Below are positions 36,101 through 44,800 of a stretch of DNA of 64,000 bases, piece after piece (position 1 is the first letter of the stretch; the number at the start of each line of letters is the position of its first letter). A program made the translations under genes and the position numbers. Below the pieces are notes generated by a model, which did not search any database, was not told the origin of the DNA, and saw only the letters and a program-made list of their open reading frames with translations. Source of the DNA: Fulvivirga ulvae (GTDB lineage Bacteria; Bacteroidota; Bacteroidia; Cytophagales; Cyclobacteriaceae); the NCBI RefSeq assembly GCF_021389975.1, contig NZ_CP089981.1, forward strand, positions 4,613,501 to 4,677,500. Reading direction: 5' to 3'.

Positions 36101-39100
36101 AATCTGTGTATTGTCAATTACAGAAGTAGTGAAGCTTACCCGCAACGCAAAAGTAATGGACCCATCAGCAGGAGCGGTAATAGAAAGAGCAGAGAATGTT
36201 ACCATATTGCCTACCGGGGCTACTTCACCAATCTCATCATCAAAATTTCCGTCCAGGTTATTGTCTACATAAAGCGCTACGCTTCTGATAAAGGTTGGAT
36301 TATTGATGGTGAATGCGATATCAGTGAGTTGTGTACCGAAAATATCACCATCTGGTGCGGTGCTGCCTCCATCTCTTACATCAAATCTTGCTATTTCCAG
36401 ACTTGTTGCAGCTGTGGTAATGTTAGCAGCCTGATGGTTGGTGTAAAGAATATCTGTAGGAGATACAAAAGACGCATTGGCGATTACATCAGAGTCAGTT
36501 GCAGGACCTGTTATGTTGAAAGTTGCAGAAGTAGCATTGCTGAGAGCAGGAGCCGGGTTTGTAGTGGATAACGTATGTCCTGATCCTGCTGCACTATGAA
36601 TAATGTTGCTATAAGTACCTAAGCCAGCTGTAAAAGTAGCTGATGGAGTTGATGCCAGGGTACCTGTTGAAGTCAGGTCTACGGAGCCGGTGTAGTCCAG
36701 GTCGCGGTTATTGTTATCGTCTGCTGCCTGTACGGTTACCGCAGGGGTCATAGGTGACTGTACAAAAGTATTTCCAGGCTGATTTACAAACTGAAGTTCG
36801 GTAGCGACTACCGTTACTTCATTATTAGTGCCACCGCTGGCATTAGAGTTTGTTGAGGTACCGGCTCCGCTTCCCACCTGCATTCCGGATTGGTTTGCAT
36901 CGGTGATCACGTCAACATTTGAAAGTGAAAATGCAAAATGCAGGCCATCTATGGTAGCAGGTAAAGTGCCTCCCAAATTAGATCTGAGCCATATATAGAG
37001 TGTATAAGTTTTTGAATTTCCTTCGAATATTTCACCCAGCTCGTTGGTGGTCCCTCCAGCATCATCTCTTAGTATATTTGGGATTATAATACTGTTACTG
37101 TTGATGATGGCTGCACCATGGTCACCATATACTGCCGCATCACCGTCACCAAGTTTTGCTCCTGCTATGGCCTGTGTCCAATCAGTTATTTCATTACTGC
37201 CACCTACCGGGCGGAAGGTCATTTGAGAAATATCTGTTTGTTCTCCGTCAGGTCCCGTATCTGTGATGGTAAATGTAAAGGCGGCAACACGTTCACCTTC
37301 CGTGTCTGCCAGTGAAGATATGGTAACAGCACCAGAACCATTGGTAATGGTGGTACTGTTGTCAGATGCGGTGGTGGCCCGGCTTCCGCTAGCTGGACTG
37401 ATAAGGTTATAACACTGGTTGGTATTGTTATACTCGTAAATGGCAAATTGATAGGTATTGCTTGGGTTTAGTTCGGTTACTGTTACCGAAGAGCCCGCTC
37501 CCTGGAAAACCGCCCAGGTGCCACCGCCGGATTCAATGTCTTCTGCTAGTGTAATATTCGGATTGGCGCTGTAGCTGGTCCCATTTGTTGGAGCGATTGG
37601 TGCTGCTCCCTCTTTAACAAGTACCAATGCTCCACTGGATGTGCCGGAGGGTGTCCAGTTTACCTGGATGGAATTAGCATTAAAGGCTGGAAAGGTAATA
37701 TTACTGGCTTGCCCGGAAGGTGCCGAACAATCGGTAATGCCGGATGTTTCGGCGATCATACCGTTGGTCCTGTAGTCAACGCTTGTAGAATAATTGGTGA
37801 ATGGGTAGATTCTGAAGGTATAATCAGTAAATTCGTCGAGGCCTGTCCATGTGTATGTGTTTGTGCCTGACTGGTGGAGGACTGTAACAGCACCATTAGC
37901 ACTTCCTCCTGAGAAGTCAAAGTCATCAGCAACCGGTGTTCCATCAATAACACTGGTAAATGTACCTCCGGAAGTTTCCCGGGCCACAATTAAGTAATAT
38001 TCGGGTAACTGACCTGAGGCAGAACCTGTCCAGGTCAGTTCCAGGGATGTTGCCGTTGTGTTGGTAATACTAAAAGCGGTCGGGTGGTTGGAGGGTGTTC
38101 CCAATACTTCAGCAGTAATGGTCGAGTTATCTGCAGGTAGGTCAACATTTGTGCCTTGAGTTTCTATGGCACCACCTGCAATAGCTACATAGTAATTTCT
38201 GGATCCGAAAAAGTTGTTCCCCAGGTTATTATCAGTTGGGTTGATGGTGACTGTCGTTTTTCCTGCATCTATGGTGGCCGTAAATGGAACATCGGTACCT
38301 GCGGCATTATCGAATTTTAATGTGAGCATTGTAGCCAGATCACTATCGGTGAGCGTGCTTCCATCTGATTTCTGCATGGCCTCGCTGAAAGTAAGCGTTA
38401 TATTGGAAGTTACGGGAGCTGCAAGTACGGTACCTGACGTTACATCGAATGATACCGAAGGTGCATCATCGTCAGTGATGCTGGCAGTAACCTGCTGAGT
38501 GCCATTTTCAGTCCCATTGCTGACAGCATCAATATCTACTATTATACTTTCACTACCTTCTACATCGCCATCGTCAACTCCTGTAAGAGTAATGCTTCCG
38601 GACATGGCTCCGGGGTTTATCACTATACTATTACTACTGGCATCATAGTCGGTACCACTTCCGGTTGCTGTACCGGAAAAGGCCAGGTCAATAGTTATAA
38701 CTCTGCCTGATACGGTGGCCAGTGTTGCAGTTACCATGGCCACTCCTCCATTTTCTGCCAAAGGTGTTCCTGAAATGCCCAGATTAACGTTAACAGGAGG
38801 GTCATCATCATTAATAATTGCGATTACGGACTGGGGAGTTGACTCTGTGCCGTTTGTTACTGCATTAACCTCTACAATTACACTTTCATTACTTTCGTCA
38901 AGTGCGTCATCCTCACCGGTTATCGTCATGTTGGCAGAGGCATTGCCCGCTGTAATTACAATACTTGTTGCTGATGCCGTAAAATCACCTGGCGAAGATG
39001 CTCCCGAAAATGCAAGGTCCACGATAACATCAAGCTCTGATAGTGGGCTTATGGTTGCAGTTACAGTGGCTATGCCACCATTCTCTGCCAGTGGAGTGCC

Positions 39101-39529
39101 GGCAATTCCCAGAGTTACATCCGGAAGGGATTCATTGTCTGCTATGTCAACATTTGCAGACGTTGTTGTGCCCAACGTGACTCCGGCACTAGGGTTTGAT
39201 ATGGTTATGATAGCTGTTTCCGGTCCTTCGTATATGGGATCTTCTTCAATTGTAAAGGTAATGTCACCTGAGTTTGTGCCGTCGGGTATGGTTATAGCTG
39301 TTCCACTAAGGGTGAAGTCGGTTCCGGTGATGTTTGTTCCTGTGACATTCACATCCACGGTTTGGTCACCAGTGACATTAGCGGAGGCCGTTGCAGTAAC
39401 GGTGATCACTGTTGAGGAAGCTTCTGACCCTGTACTTGCTGATAATGAAAGGTCAACAGTTTGTGCTTTTAGCACCGCGGAGCAGAAAATAAAAAATATG
39501 ATGATGAAGTAATATAAAGCCTTTTTCAT
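30167..39529 (-). CDS. Giant T9SS-secreted surface protein, about 3,120 residues
   Basis: Start chosen at ATG 39529 (MKKALYYFIIIFFIFCSAVL, signal peptide); an upstream start adds seven residues. Residue positions here are counted from 39550. Order of parts: about three Calx-beta-like repeats (30-370, e.g. LGIAGTPLAENGGIATVTAT); an Ig-like domain (to about 480); fibronectin type III (about 487-620); further Ig-like domains (to about 1600), one with the calcium-loop-like DNNLDGNFDDEIG near 1100; an IPT/TIG domain (from about 1612, CVGGTITITGSFLTGV); PKD/SprB-type repeats; a MAM-like jellyroll (about 2608-2790, FQNFESNDGSGWV); an Omp28-like segment (from about 2803, VLVENFTNTAQTQNTRAEAD); and a T9SS type A sorting domain (about 3050-3127, FELFPNPAHDKLTI). 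Likely an adhesin or surface filament. It is last in the TIR/STAND gene group. Confidence 0.88.
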   Translation of the reverse strand: MKKALYYFIIIFFIFCSAVLKAQTVDLSLSASTGSEASSTVITVTATASANVTGDQTVDVNVTGTNITGTDFTLSGTAITIPDGTNSGDITFTIEEDPIYEGPETAIITISNPSAGVTLGTTTSANVDIADNESLPDVTLGIAGTPLAENGGIATVTATISPLSELDVIVDLAFSGASSPGDFTASATSIVITAGNASANMTITGEDDALDESNESVIVEVNAVTNGTESTPQSVIAIINDDDPPVNVNLGISGTPLAENGGVAMVTATLATVSGRVITIDLAFSGTATGSGTDYDASSNSIVINPGAMSGSITLTGVDDGDVEGSESIIVDIDAVSNGTENGTQQVTASITDDDAPSVSFDVTSGTVLAAPVTSNITLTFSEAMQKSDGSTLTDSDLATMLTLKFDNAAGTDVPFTATIDAGKTTVTINPTDNNLGNNFFGSRNYYVAIAGGAIETQGTNVDLPADNSTITAEVLGTPSNHPTAFSITNTTATSLELTWTGSASGQLPEYYLIVARETSGGTFTSVIDGTPVADDFDFSGGSANGAVTVLHQSGTNTYTWTGLDEFTDYTFRIYPFTNYSTSVDYRTNGMIAETSGITDCSAPSGQASNITFPAFNANSIQVNWTPSGTSSGALVLVKEGAAPIAPTNGTSYSANPNITLAEDIESGGGTWAVFQGAGSSVTVTELNPSNTYQFAIYEYNNTNQCYNLISPASGSRATTASDNSTTITNGSGAVTISSLADTEGERVAAFTFTITDTGPDGEQTDISQMTFRPVGGSNEITDWTQAIAGAKLGDGDAAVYGDHGAAIINSNSIIIPNILRDDAGGTTNELGEIFEGNSKTYTLYIWLRSNLGGTLPATIDGLHFAFSLSNVDVITDANQSGMQVGSGAGTSTNSNASGGTNNEVTVVATELQFVNQPGNTFVQSPMTPAVTVQAADDNNNRDLDYTGSVDLTSTGTLASTPSATFTAGLGTYSNIIHSAAGSGHTLSTTNPAPALSNATSATFNITGPATDSDVIANASFVSPTDILYTNHQAANITTAATSLEIARFDVRDGGSTAPDGDIFGTQLTDIAFTINNPTFIRSVALYVDNNLDGNFDDEIGEVAPVGNMVTFSALSITAPADGSITFALRVSFTTSVIDNTQISFTVASATASSASSGFATANAGGATSSLNAGDNTIEVVATQLVFTTQPPVLYRPDVNVTPQPQLEARDANNIVDLDYNSAVTVTNTDALSMINSPTAFTSGTLTFPANFQYTSFNNNQPNNGALTIADNPDLGAVANAISNDVFIDGQAPIANIADDQSDNIVRNIDDVNITVTFTENHNIDESVPPVITIGTVVTNSAMVKVDNKTWTFFWNVPGSINQTAPVTITATDEAGNSVSSSTGRTTYIIDNSPPIVMQINRLDPSPTNAASVSFEVIFNESVVNVDASDFVATLGTVGTVTGSGDTYTVTVDNLSTLTGTLELTVPAAATINDLAGNLYNSLFNSGETYVIDSTPPQFLTLSPADNSFNNPTGSSLVFRFNEDVQVGSGFIRLFNASDALIQSFDISLLSFNAALNQFTATPLLPLAQGTGYYIQMEAGVVTDIAGNDFAGISDNTSWNFTTYAPPQVTGISSFGCVGGTITITGSFLTGVTTVTFNGTGGSVNSPSIVTNSDTQLTVEVPSYSGSVTSLSGTLDLTKNDGSAPGSNPEVTITTTQTVQIGPSQAVLSVGSINNSTVCTSGPIQTSTIKVDIRGGTAPYDIVYSLGSVNGYTSGTDITVDPAAIGLNTYSLISVTDANGCNVPVGQLTGSYNVTLNQRPTVEAGGNASGQLEYCLDDGLDITLNAATLGTGPSFSANAGGVIWSTNGSGNFDGGTATSTNLNAVYHVGTQDIFNNTVSLTITTTGNPTACSEVTDVLTINFVSNATANPGGFGNVLDYCWDGSNPAQVQLNGTVSGNSTGYLWETVTGASNSQFSDQTIANPVYTFSPTEQANQSAEVTLTPTGGSCGAGITSNLVINLIPLPTNSFQPPVNNEVCLAESSVLYKVSNNSGSTYSWTVPTAGGTSFVGQGTSTIIVDWGTTAGSYNVQVVEEDANGCLSNPIILPVTVNEEPAATFTPQINHAQGETNKYRLALLSPPANIDTIAEGTLNVPPYIEFYSNDGGVIRESGRWWFDSKDLTLGSYLVEYVYVDNNGCETTGSETFEVFDNSSLIGNLDTEYCEDEPQTATLNPFLNPGETLLSMHIRINTTSSLSYDGGTAEAERLGLISTSGTALGPFVFVPSNAADSIPELDNSLELELRYRYMTSLGSIQSRSQKTTVFRAPTPLFSIEGNQRVYCSADGPVQLIPNNDLASGTNTFHFTSDYDINDGTNTVIQQGGNFFFHPENFPMNVNTYVDTLSLIYTFDQNIGNSKFCSNSDTLKVAIFNQPTAPAVNGDMSPTVSACIIGTDIPEIRAEGITNTVPGGVDFAWFETNDTDGTPIWTGPVLDQNIIAGVGTVDQFYVAQVFRGNNCFSPAVEVIVEKLDAFDFTVNTSCIESGSPITFTKNTTGINLEGIRWKVNGTTESTQTAPGITDNFDHSFTAPGLYTVALEIQSQNGCVNELSKNVVITPQEAASNADVYFQNFESNDGSGWVANGSNSSWEFGTPANQDIVPGDNNGNTIWITGLNGPYNKNEQSYLYSPCFDISGLDRPMISFDSWTNTADKEDGVILEYSINGINGPWVRLGNFDDGIQSGINWYNQRDISSNPGNQAVGFYGWSGADNGWVNSKHRLDDIPVTDRSNVIFRFTFKSTPGSAEVSKPDGFAIDNVFIGNRTRIVLVENFTNTAQTQNTRAEADFLKTFNPGGLAELVKINYHTAFPGDDPFNATNTADPSARALYYNIAQTPRARLDGVIREDLGTLFSEWGAKEYGIRTLNNAPFDISISSAANGGAVDISVALTALVDIAPNSVVHIAVVEKSVDLTQAGLTQVASGEQDFEFVLRKMLPSASGTKVSNSIAQGETINVNHSWIPQLDFYNPASVAIIAFIQDEDTREVYQSSILDNITIPDKITGLDNSPINIGFELFPNPAHDKLTIILPRSLKQPVIKVFDMFGKVIFDKQADSGRFDLDTKNIAAGMYHVQVETKDGYFERKRIMIIHN

Positions 39530-39601
39530 ATAAACACGTGCTATGGTCAAACACAGTTAGTTAAAGTTGAAAAATATCAATTTCGGGTTGATTTATTGTT
39601 T

Positions 39602-40831
39602 TTAAATATTTCCCTGATTATCTGTTTTGATAAGTACCATGGTGTCAACGTCTCCGAATTCAGTAGTGCCAAGCACCAGGATATGCCCCGTGGAGGTTTC
39701 CAGTACTGTACTGCCGGTATCCATATTAACGCTGCCAAAAATTCTGCCGTTGGCGTCTCCACCGGTCCAGAGAGGTGTGCCAAACATATCCGTTTTAATA
39801 AGATAAAAATCACGCTCTCCGCGTCCATAGCTATCGGTTGAGCCAAGTATTATTAAACCTCCGTCATCAGTTACTGTTATTGCTTCTCCCGTATCACTTC
39901 TTGGGCCACCAAATGTTATGGTTCCCAATAGCTTACCATTTTGGCTAACTCGGGTCAATAAAATATCCTGATCACCGGCAGTAGTATTGTTCGTAGACCC
40001 TATAATAGCATAGCCGAATGGGGTGCGCTGAATGTCAAACCCCAATTCATTTTTACCATTATTGAGGCCTATGGTTTCATCAAAGAATGCATTTTTTGAG
40101 TTAGGAGGCGTGGTTATGACTCTGATGTCATTTTCTCCGTTCCGGGTGGTGGTACCACCCCAGGTTACGTTGTTGTTTTCATCAACAATGATAGTTTTTG
40201 AAATGTTGGCATCATCACCAATACCATAGGTCTGGTACCAGATCTCGCTAAGGTCTGAACTATTTATCTCAGCAAGGTACATGTTTTCCGGCGCCGTGTT
40301 TCCTTCAATTGTTGCCAGCACAAAATAGTTGCCCTGATCCGTAGCCGTTACGGTGTAACCATGTAGCGAAGCACCGCTAAAGCTGATACTCTTGCCTGCA
40401 ATGGTATTTCCGTTTTGGTCTACGGTAAGGAGGAACATCTTGGTAAGCTCTTGGTTTTCTTCCTCATAAATACTATCGCCCACTACCAAGTAACCGTTAT
40501 TGATTTCAATGATTGCTCTCCCCATAAGATTGTTGTGCGTTTCATCTGTCTGGTTTTCAGGGTAGGTTCTATCCCAAATCACATTACCATCGACGTCTGT
40601 TTTTACCAGTCTGATTTTTGATATTTCTTCATCGCCTGCAGCTTCGGCCAGGGTAGTGCCTAAAAGTATATAGCTTCCGTCAGAGGTTTCTTTCACGTCA
40701 TAGGCTATATCGGAGTTAATACCACCATAGTATTTGACGAAAGTTTCTGTCTCGCCGGCAGAAACATCTTCTTCATTAGCGCAGGAAACTGCCAAAGTGC
40801 TTATGATCAATATAATAAACAGTCGATTCAT
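39602..40831 (-). CDS. Lipoprotein with beta-propeller-like repeats
   Basis: 409 residues. Lipoprotein signal MNRLFIILIISTLAVSCANE with the lipobox AVSC. The rest is six to eight repeats of about 50 residues, each with a pattern like DVKETSDGSYILLGTT, LVKTDVDGNVIWDRTY, ITVTDDGGLIILGSTD and FYLIKTDMFGTPLW, which fit a beta-propeller of the delta-60 type. Probably attached to the outer membrane and facing periplasm or surface. It follows the barrel gene by 6 bases and precedes the giant gene by 72 bases. No catalytic motif; a binding or scaffold role is inferred. Confidence 0.78.
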   Translation of the reverse strand: MNRLFIILIISTLAVSCANEEDVSAGETETFVKYYGGINSDIAYDVKETSDGSYILLGTTLAEAAGDEEISKIRLVKTDVDGNVIWDRTYPENQTDETHNNLMGRAIIEINNGYLVVGDSIYEEENQELTKMFLLTVDQNGNTIAGKSISFSGASLHGYTVTATDQGNYFVLATIEGNTAPENMYLAEINSSDLSEIWYQTYGIGDDANISKTIIVDENNNVTWGGTTTRNGENDIRVITTPPNSKNAFFDETIGLNNGKNELGFDIQRTPFGYAIIGSTNNTTAGDQDILLTRVSQNGKLLGTITFGGPRSDTGEAITVTDDGGLIILGSTDSYGRGERDFYLIKTDMFGTPLWTGGDANGRIFGSVNMDTGSTVLETSTGHILVLGTTEFGDVDTMVLIKTDNQGNI

Positions 40832-40837
40832 TAAATC

Positions 40838-41875
40838 TTAATTGAGTTTCTTGGGATTATATTTTGGTAGCAAATAGCCGAGTGAAACAGAAATACCGTT
40901 GAGTTTGAAGTCGTCATCCACGTAGCCGTAATCAAAAATAAGCTCCTGATTGTTAAGCCTGTTTTCTTCCTTAACCTGGTTAAGAATGCCGTAGTTGAAT
41001 CGTGCCTCAGTAATGAAATGGTTTTTTCCAACTTTTATCTTTATGCCTGCTCCGGCAATTGCAGAAAAATTTATCTGATTTCGTTGGTTTGTCAGGTCTA
41101 CGGTGGCTCCCTCAAAGTTTTCAATACTGGTTTGGGTTTCTCCTTTAAAAGATGATGACAGCAGATAGTTGGCAGATCCTCCCAATAAAACGTAAGGGTT
41201 AAACCTTCCCTTTGCAAACTGATATTGTACCGTCACAGGTATGGCTATCCAGGTTTGTGTTTCTGTAATCTCCTGAGATTCAATAAACCGGTTTACTGAA
41301 TCTACATTAGAGAAACTATTGTTGTAATTCAAGTTATAACCTGCCAGGGTGAGTTCGCCGCTTAGGGTCAGGTTCTTTTTCAGTATAATCTCTATCATGC
41401 CGCCAACCACATATCCGGGGGCAGGTGTATATTCACCCATAGTGTTTCGCTGGTCGTGCACGCCATAGTTAGTCATCACGTTAACCAGGGAGATGTTTCC
41501 TCCGCCTTTCACTCCATAACTAAAAATGGGTGTGGTCCTGAAAGTGTTATAGAGGTTAATAAACTCAGCCGGATCAGCCTGTGGATTGATTTGGAACTGG
41601 TTGTTGTGACGGAGCAGGGCGAGCATACCTTCGTCTGCTTTTTCTGCCTCGTCCAGGTATAGATAGGCCAAAACCAACAGACGATAGGCTTCAGTTTTTT
41701 CATCATCGGTAAATCCATTTTTCAGGCAGCTTTCCAGTAAAGCGGGCAGTTCGTGAATACGCCCTTCATCGTAAACGGTACGGGCCTGTCTCAGTGTTTG
41801 GGTACAGACAGTCTGTGCCTCGGAATACAGGCTTATCAAACAAAAAAATACTGCTAATGGTAAAATTCTAATCAT
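40838..41875 (-). CDS. Outer-membrane beta-barrel protein with N-terminal helical domain
   Basis: 345 residues from ATG 41875 (MIRILPLAVFFCLISLYSEA, signal peptide); the frame is open 30 codons further up, inside the STAND gene, but that stretch is not a plausible start. An N-terminal helical domain of about 90 residues (LRQARTVYDEGRIHELPALL) is TPR-like. Then the barrel begins (FSYGVKGGGNISLVNVMTNY) and runs to GISVSLGYLLPKYNP. The layout resembles PorT/OMP_b-brl-type proteins. Begins 4 bases after the STAND stop codon, so it is surely co-transcribed. Possibly the outer-membrane link to the lipoprotein and giant protein downstream. Confidence 0.75.
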   Translation of the reverse strand: MIRILPLAVFFCLISLYSEAQTVCTQTLRQARTVYDEGRIHELPALLESCLKNGFTDDEKTEAYRLLVLAYLYLDEAEKADEGMLALLRHNNQFQINPQADPAEFINLYNTFRTTPIFSYGVKGGGNISLVNVMTNYGVHDQRNTMGEYTPAPGYVVGGMIEIILKKNLTLSGELTLAGYNLNYNNSFSNVDSVNRFIESQEITETQTWIAIPVTVQYQFAKGRFNPYVLLGGSANYLLSSSFKGETQTSIENFEGATVDLTNQRNQINFSAIAGAGIKIKVGKNHFITEARFNYGILNQVKEENRLNNQELIFDYGYVDDDFKLNGISVSLGYLLPKYNPKKLN

Positions 41876-41879
41876 ACAC

Positions 41880-44800
41880 TTACTCGTTTGATGGGAGGTT
41901 TTCACAAGTCCTTTCATACTTAAGGTCCGGGTCATCACCCACATAAGTTTTCCATTCTTCATCATTCATATTGCGCTCAATCTGATCACATATTTTATCC
42001 GCCATGGTTTCTATTTTGGTTGGCCATGCCCGTACTACCGTTTCCTGCGTGCCGGCAAGAATCTGTTCATCGTCAGGGCTAAAAGCTATGGTCCAAACCC
42101 AGGTGGGGTGATCAGAAAGTGTAATAGGCTGGGCATTCAGATTTTCTCTGTTCCATAACCTTACCGTCTTATCCTTGGAGGCGCTGGCTATGAATCGTCT
42201 GTCTTTACTGAACTTGATGTCATTTATAGGGGAGATATGGCCAATCAGCGATTTGACAGGTTCACTGGAGAAAAGCCTAAATGTTTTGATCAGCCCCGAT
42301 TCATCTCCAATGGCTACTACCTGATCAACCGGGCTTATGGCTACAGCCCACAGCCGGGTGTTGTTACTATAGATTTCAGAGCTTTTGTAGTTATTCTCAA
42401 CATCGTAGAGCATTACCTTACCATTGTTTCCAACTCCTACCAGCCATTTGCCGTCACTGCTCAGGTCAATATCATTAAGCCTGAAGGGTACGGATACAAT
42501 CTCGTTAACAGAGGTCAGGTCGCTATACTTTATACTTTTACCTTCATTATCCAGGGCAATTAATCCCTTATTATCAGGGGTGAACAATAAGTTCCAGATA
42601 TCACCCTCAAAGCCGCTGATCTTTTTAGGGGCACTTTTTATATTGCTCAGGTCAAACAGCTCCAGGAACGAACCTTTATTGTCTTTTTCAAATTCGCCAC
42701 CTGCTGCCAGCCATTTGTTATCACTGCTTACGGCAAGAGCTCTGATGATCCTGCCGGACTTATTATTTCTGATGGTGTCGGCCACTCTGCTTGTTTCCTT
42801 CAGGTTCCATCGCAGAATTTTGCCTTGGGTATCAGAAGAATAAATGTAGTTGCCGTTTGGGTTGGATACTACAGCGCGAACACCCTTATCATGCCCTCCC
42901 AAACTTTTTACCAGAGGGTCTTTCAATGATTTTAGTGCTTCATATAACCCTTCGTATATATCATGATCATATTTGTCGCCTTCATTATTGGTATTGAATG
43001 TGTATGCCTGCTGAGCAAGCAAACCCTTAAGTGTGGCCTGTTCATCTCTCATCTGTGTCGACTTAATAGCCATGGCTTTAGCTATAGCTAAATACCTCAA
43101 ACGGTCGGCTTTAGCCTTAGCAGCAATCGCGGCCTTTTCATTCTCTATGGCAATAATGGCGTTATCTTCTGCTATTTTTTGTGCGTCAATAGCAAGTTTT
43201 TCATTATTTTTTGCCAGTGTTTCACCCGCTTCGGCCCTCAGTCGTTGCTCCTCAGCTTCTACCAGAGCAGACTCAGCTCTTTCCTTTTGAATCTCAGCTC
43301 TCTCTTTTTCCTGTTCTGCTCTTTCCTGTTCTTTTTTTGCCAGTGTGGCATTGGCAGTAGCTTTCTTCTCGTTTTCCTTGGCTATTTTTTCCTGGACCAG
43401 TGCTTCATTCTTATTTTGTTCTGCTTTTAACCTCTCAGAGTCGGCTTCCGCTTTTTGTATAAAAGCATAAATCAGAAACATAATAGAAATTACAGTGGCA
43501 CTTGCCAGTATAAGTGCTGTAATTCTTGCATTACGAAGTCTTCTTTTTTGCTGAAGTTCTTTAATACGCTGCTCTGTTTCGAACTCTTTTTTTGAATATT
43601 CGAGAAAAACCAGCGTTCGCTCAAATGCCGGATGATACCTTTGCCCCCAAATAAGGGTAGGTTTGTGCTTGGCCTGCCAGTTCAGTGCAAGCTGTAAGTC
43701 TGGCGGACGCCAAAGACCTGCTTTACCGACCTGGTACATACTGGCAGCTTCAGAAAGCCTTAGGTACATCTGTACGGCCTCAGCCTCATCATCTACCCAG
43801 TTTTTTAACCTTGTCCAAATTCTCATTAAGCTCTCGTGCGAGATATCTATGATGGATTTGGAGTTAAGCTCCACATGATGGGCGGGAGTAAGTAATGATC
43901 GGCTGGGCTCCCGGAACTTGTCAATAACATCGATCACTTCCTGCTCGGATACATCAGAAATTGCCGCTATTTCTCCAAGTCTTGTTGGTCTTCTTATGCC
44001 AAAATTCTCTCCGCGTTTTTCAGTAATAGCCTTAAAAAGCGACTCGCATATATGTTTCTGGGCATCACTAAGTTCGTCGTAAGCCTCATTGGCGTGCATC
44101 GACAAGGCCTCCGACATTGTACCTATGGCTTCATAGTGCTTAATGTCAACCAGTTCATCTTCATAGTCTCTGTAGTGGCTCCAGTAACTCCACGTACGCA
44201 TAAGGGCGTGCTGAAGGATGGGGAGCTGGTCCGGGTTATCTCCCAGATCATTAAGCAATTGCTGCGTTAGCCTTTGCGTAATTTTTGCACCACCTACAGC
44301 TACCGGGCCTTCTATGGCTCTTCTTTTCTGTTCCCGGGTCATCTGAGGGATCAGGTAATGGCTGTCGTTGATCTTTTTTGTGAGATCCGGGAATTGCGCA
44401 CAGTCACCAATAAAGTCGGACCGCATGGTAATGCCAATATAAATAGGCACATCTGCGTAGTTAATAGCCTCTATCAGCAGATTGACAAAGGCCAGTGTTT
44501 CGTTGACAGTGCCGGCATCGGAACTGTCTTTGAAGCGGAACAATTCCTCAAACTGATCCACAAGTATAAGGTAATTTTTATCCCGGCTTCTTTTGGACTG
44601 AAGCACCGCCTCAACGAGCCCCAGTGAACTACTCCTGAGGAGGGTAGTTACAATGGTTTTCTTGATCTTCTTCTCTTCAGGATCGGCTACAAGGTATGAT
44701 GAATCAGATTGAAGCAGGGATTCTGCAAGATTTTCAATAGGGCCGGCTCCCGGTCGTGTAACAATAACTTCCCAGTCCGGACTGGTATCTGTAAGGAAAC

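Noticed and set aside
38715..39512. Long plus-strand open frame of 265 codons
   Set aside because: It is the antisense of the Calx-beta region of the giant gene; the low-complexity Ser/Thr/Val coding leaves the opposite strand open. No start signal or family match.
30167..39529. Repeats in the giant gene as a CRISPR or tandem satellite
   Set aside because: The repeats are coding, about 330 bases long, diverged and in frame, matching protein domains rather than short spaced repeats.
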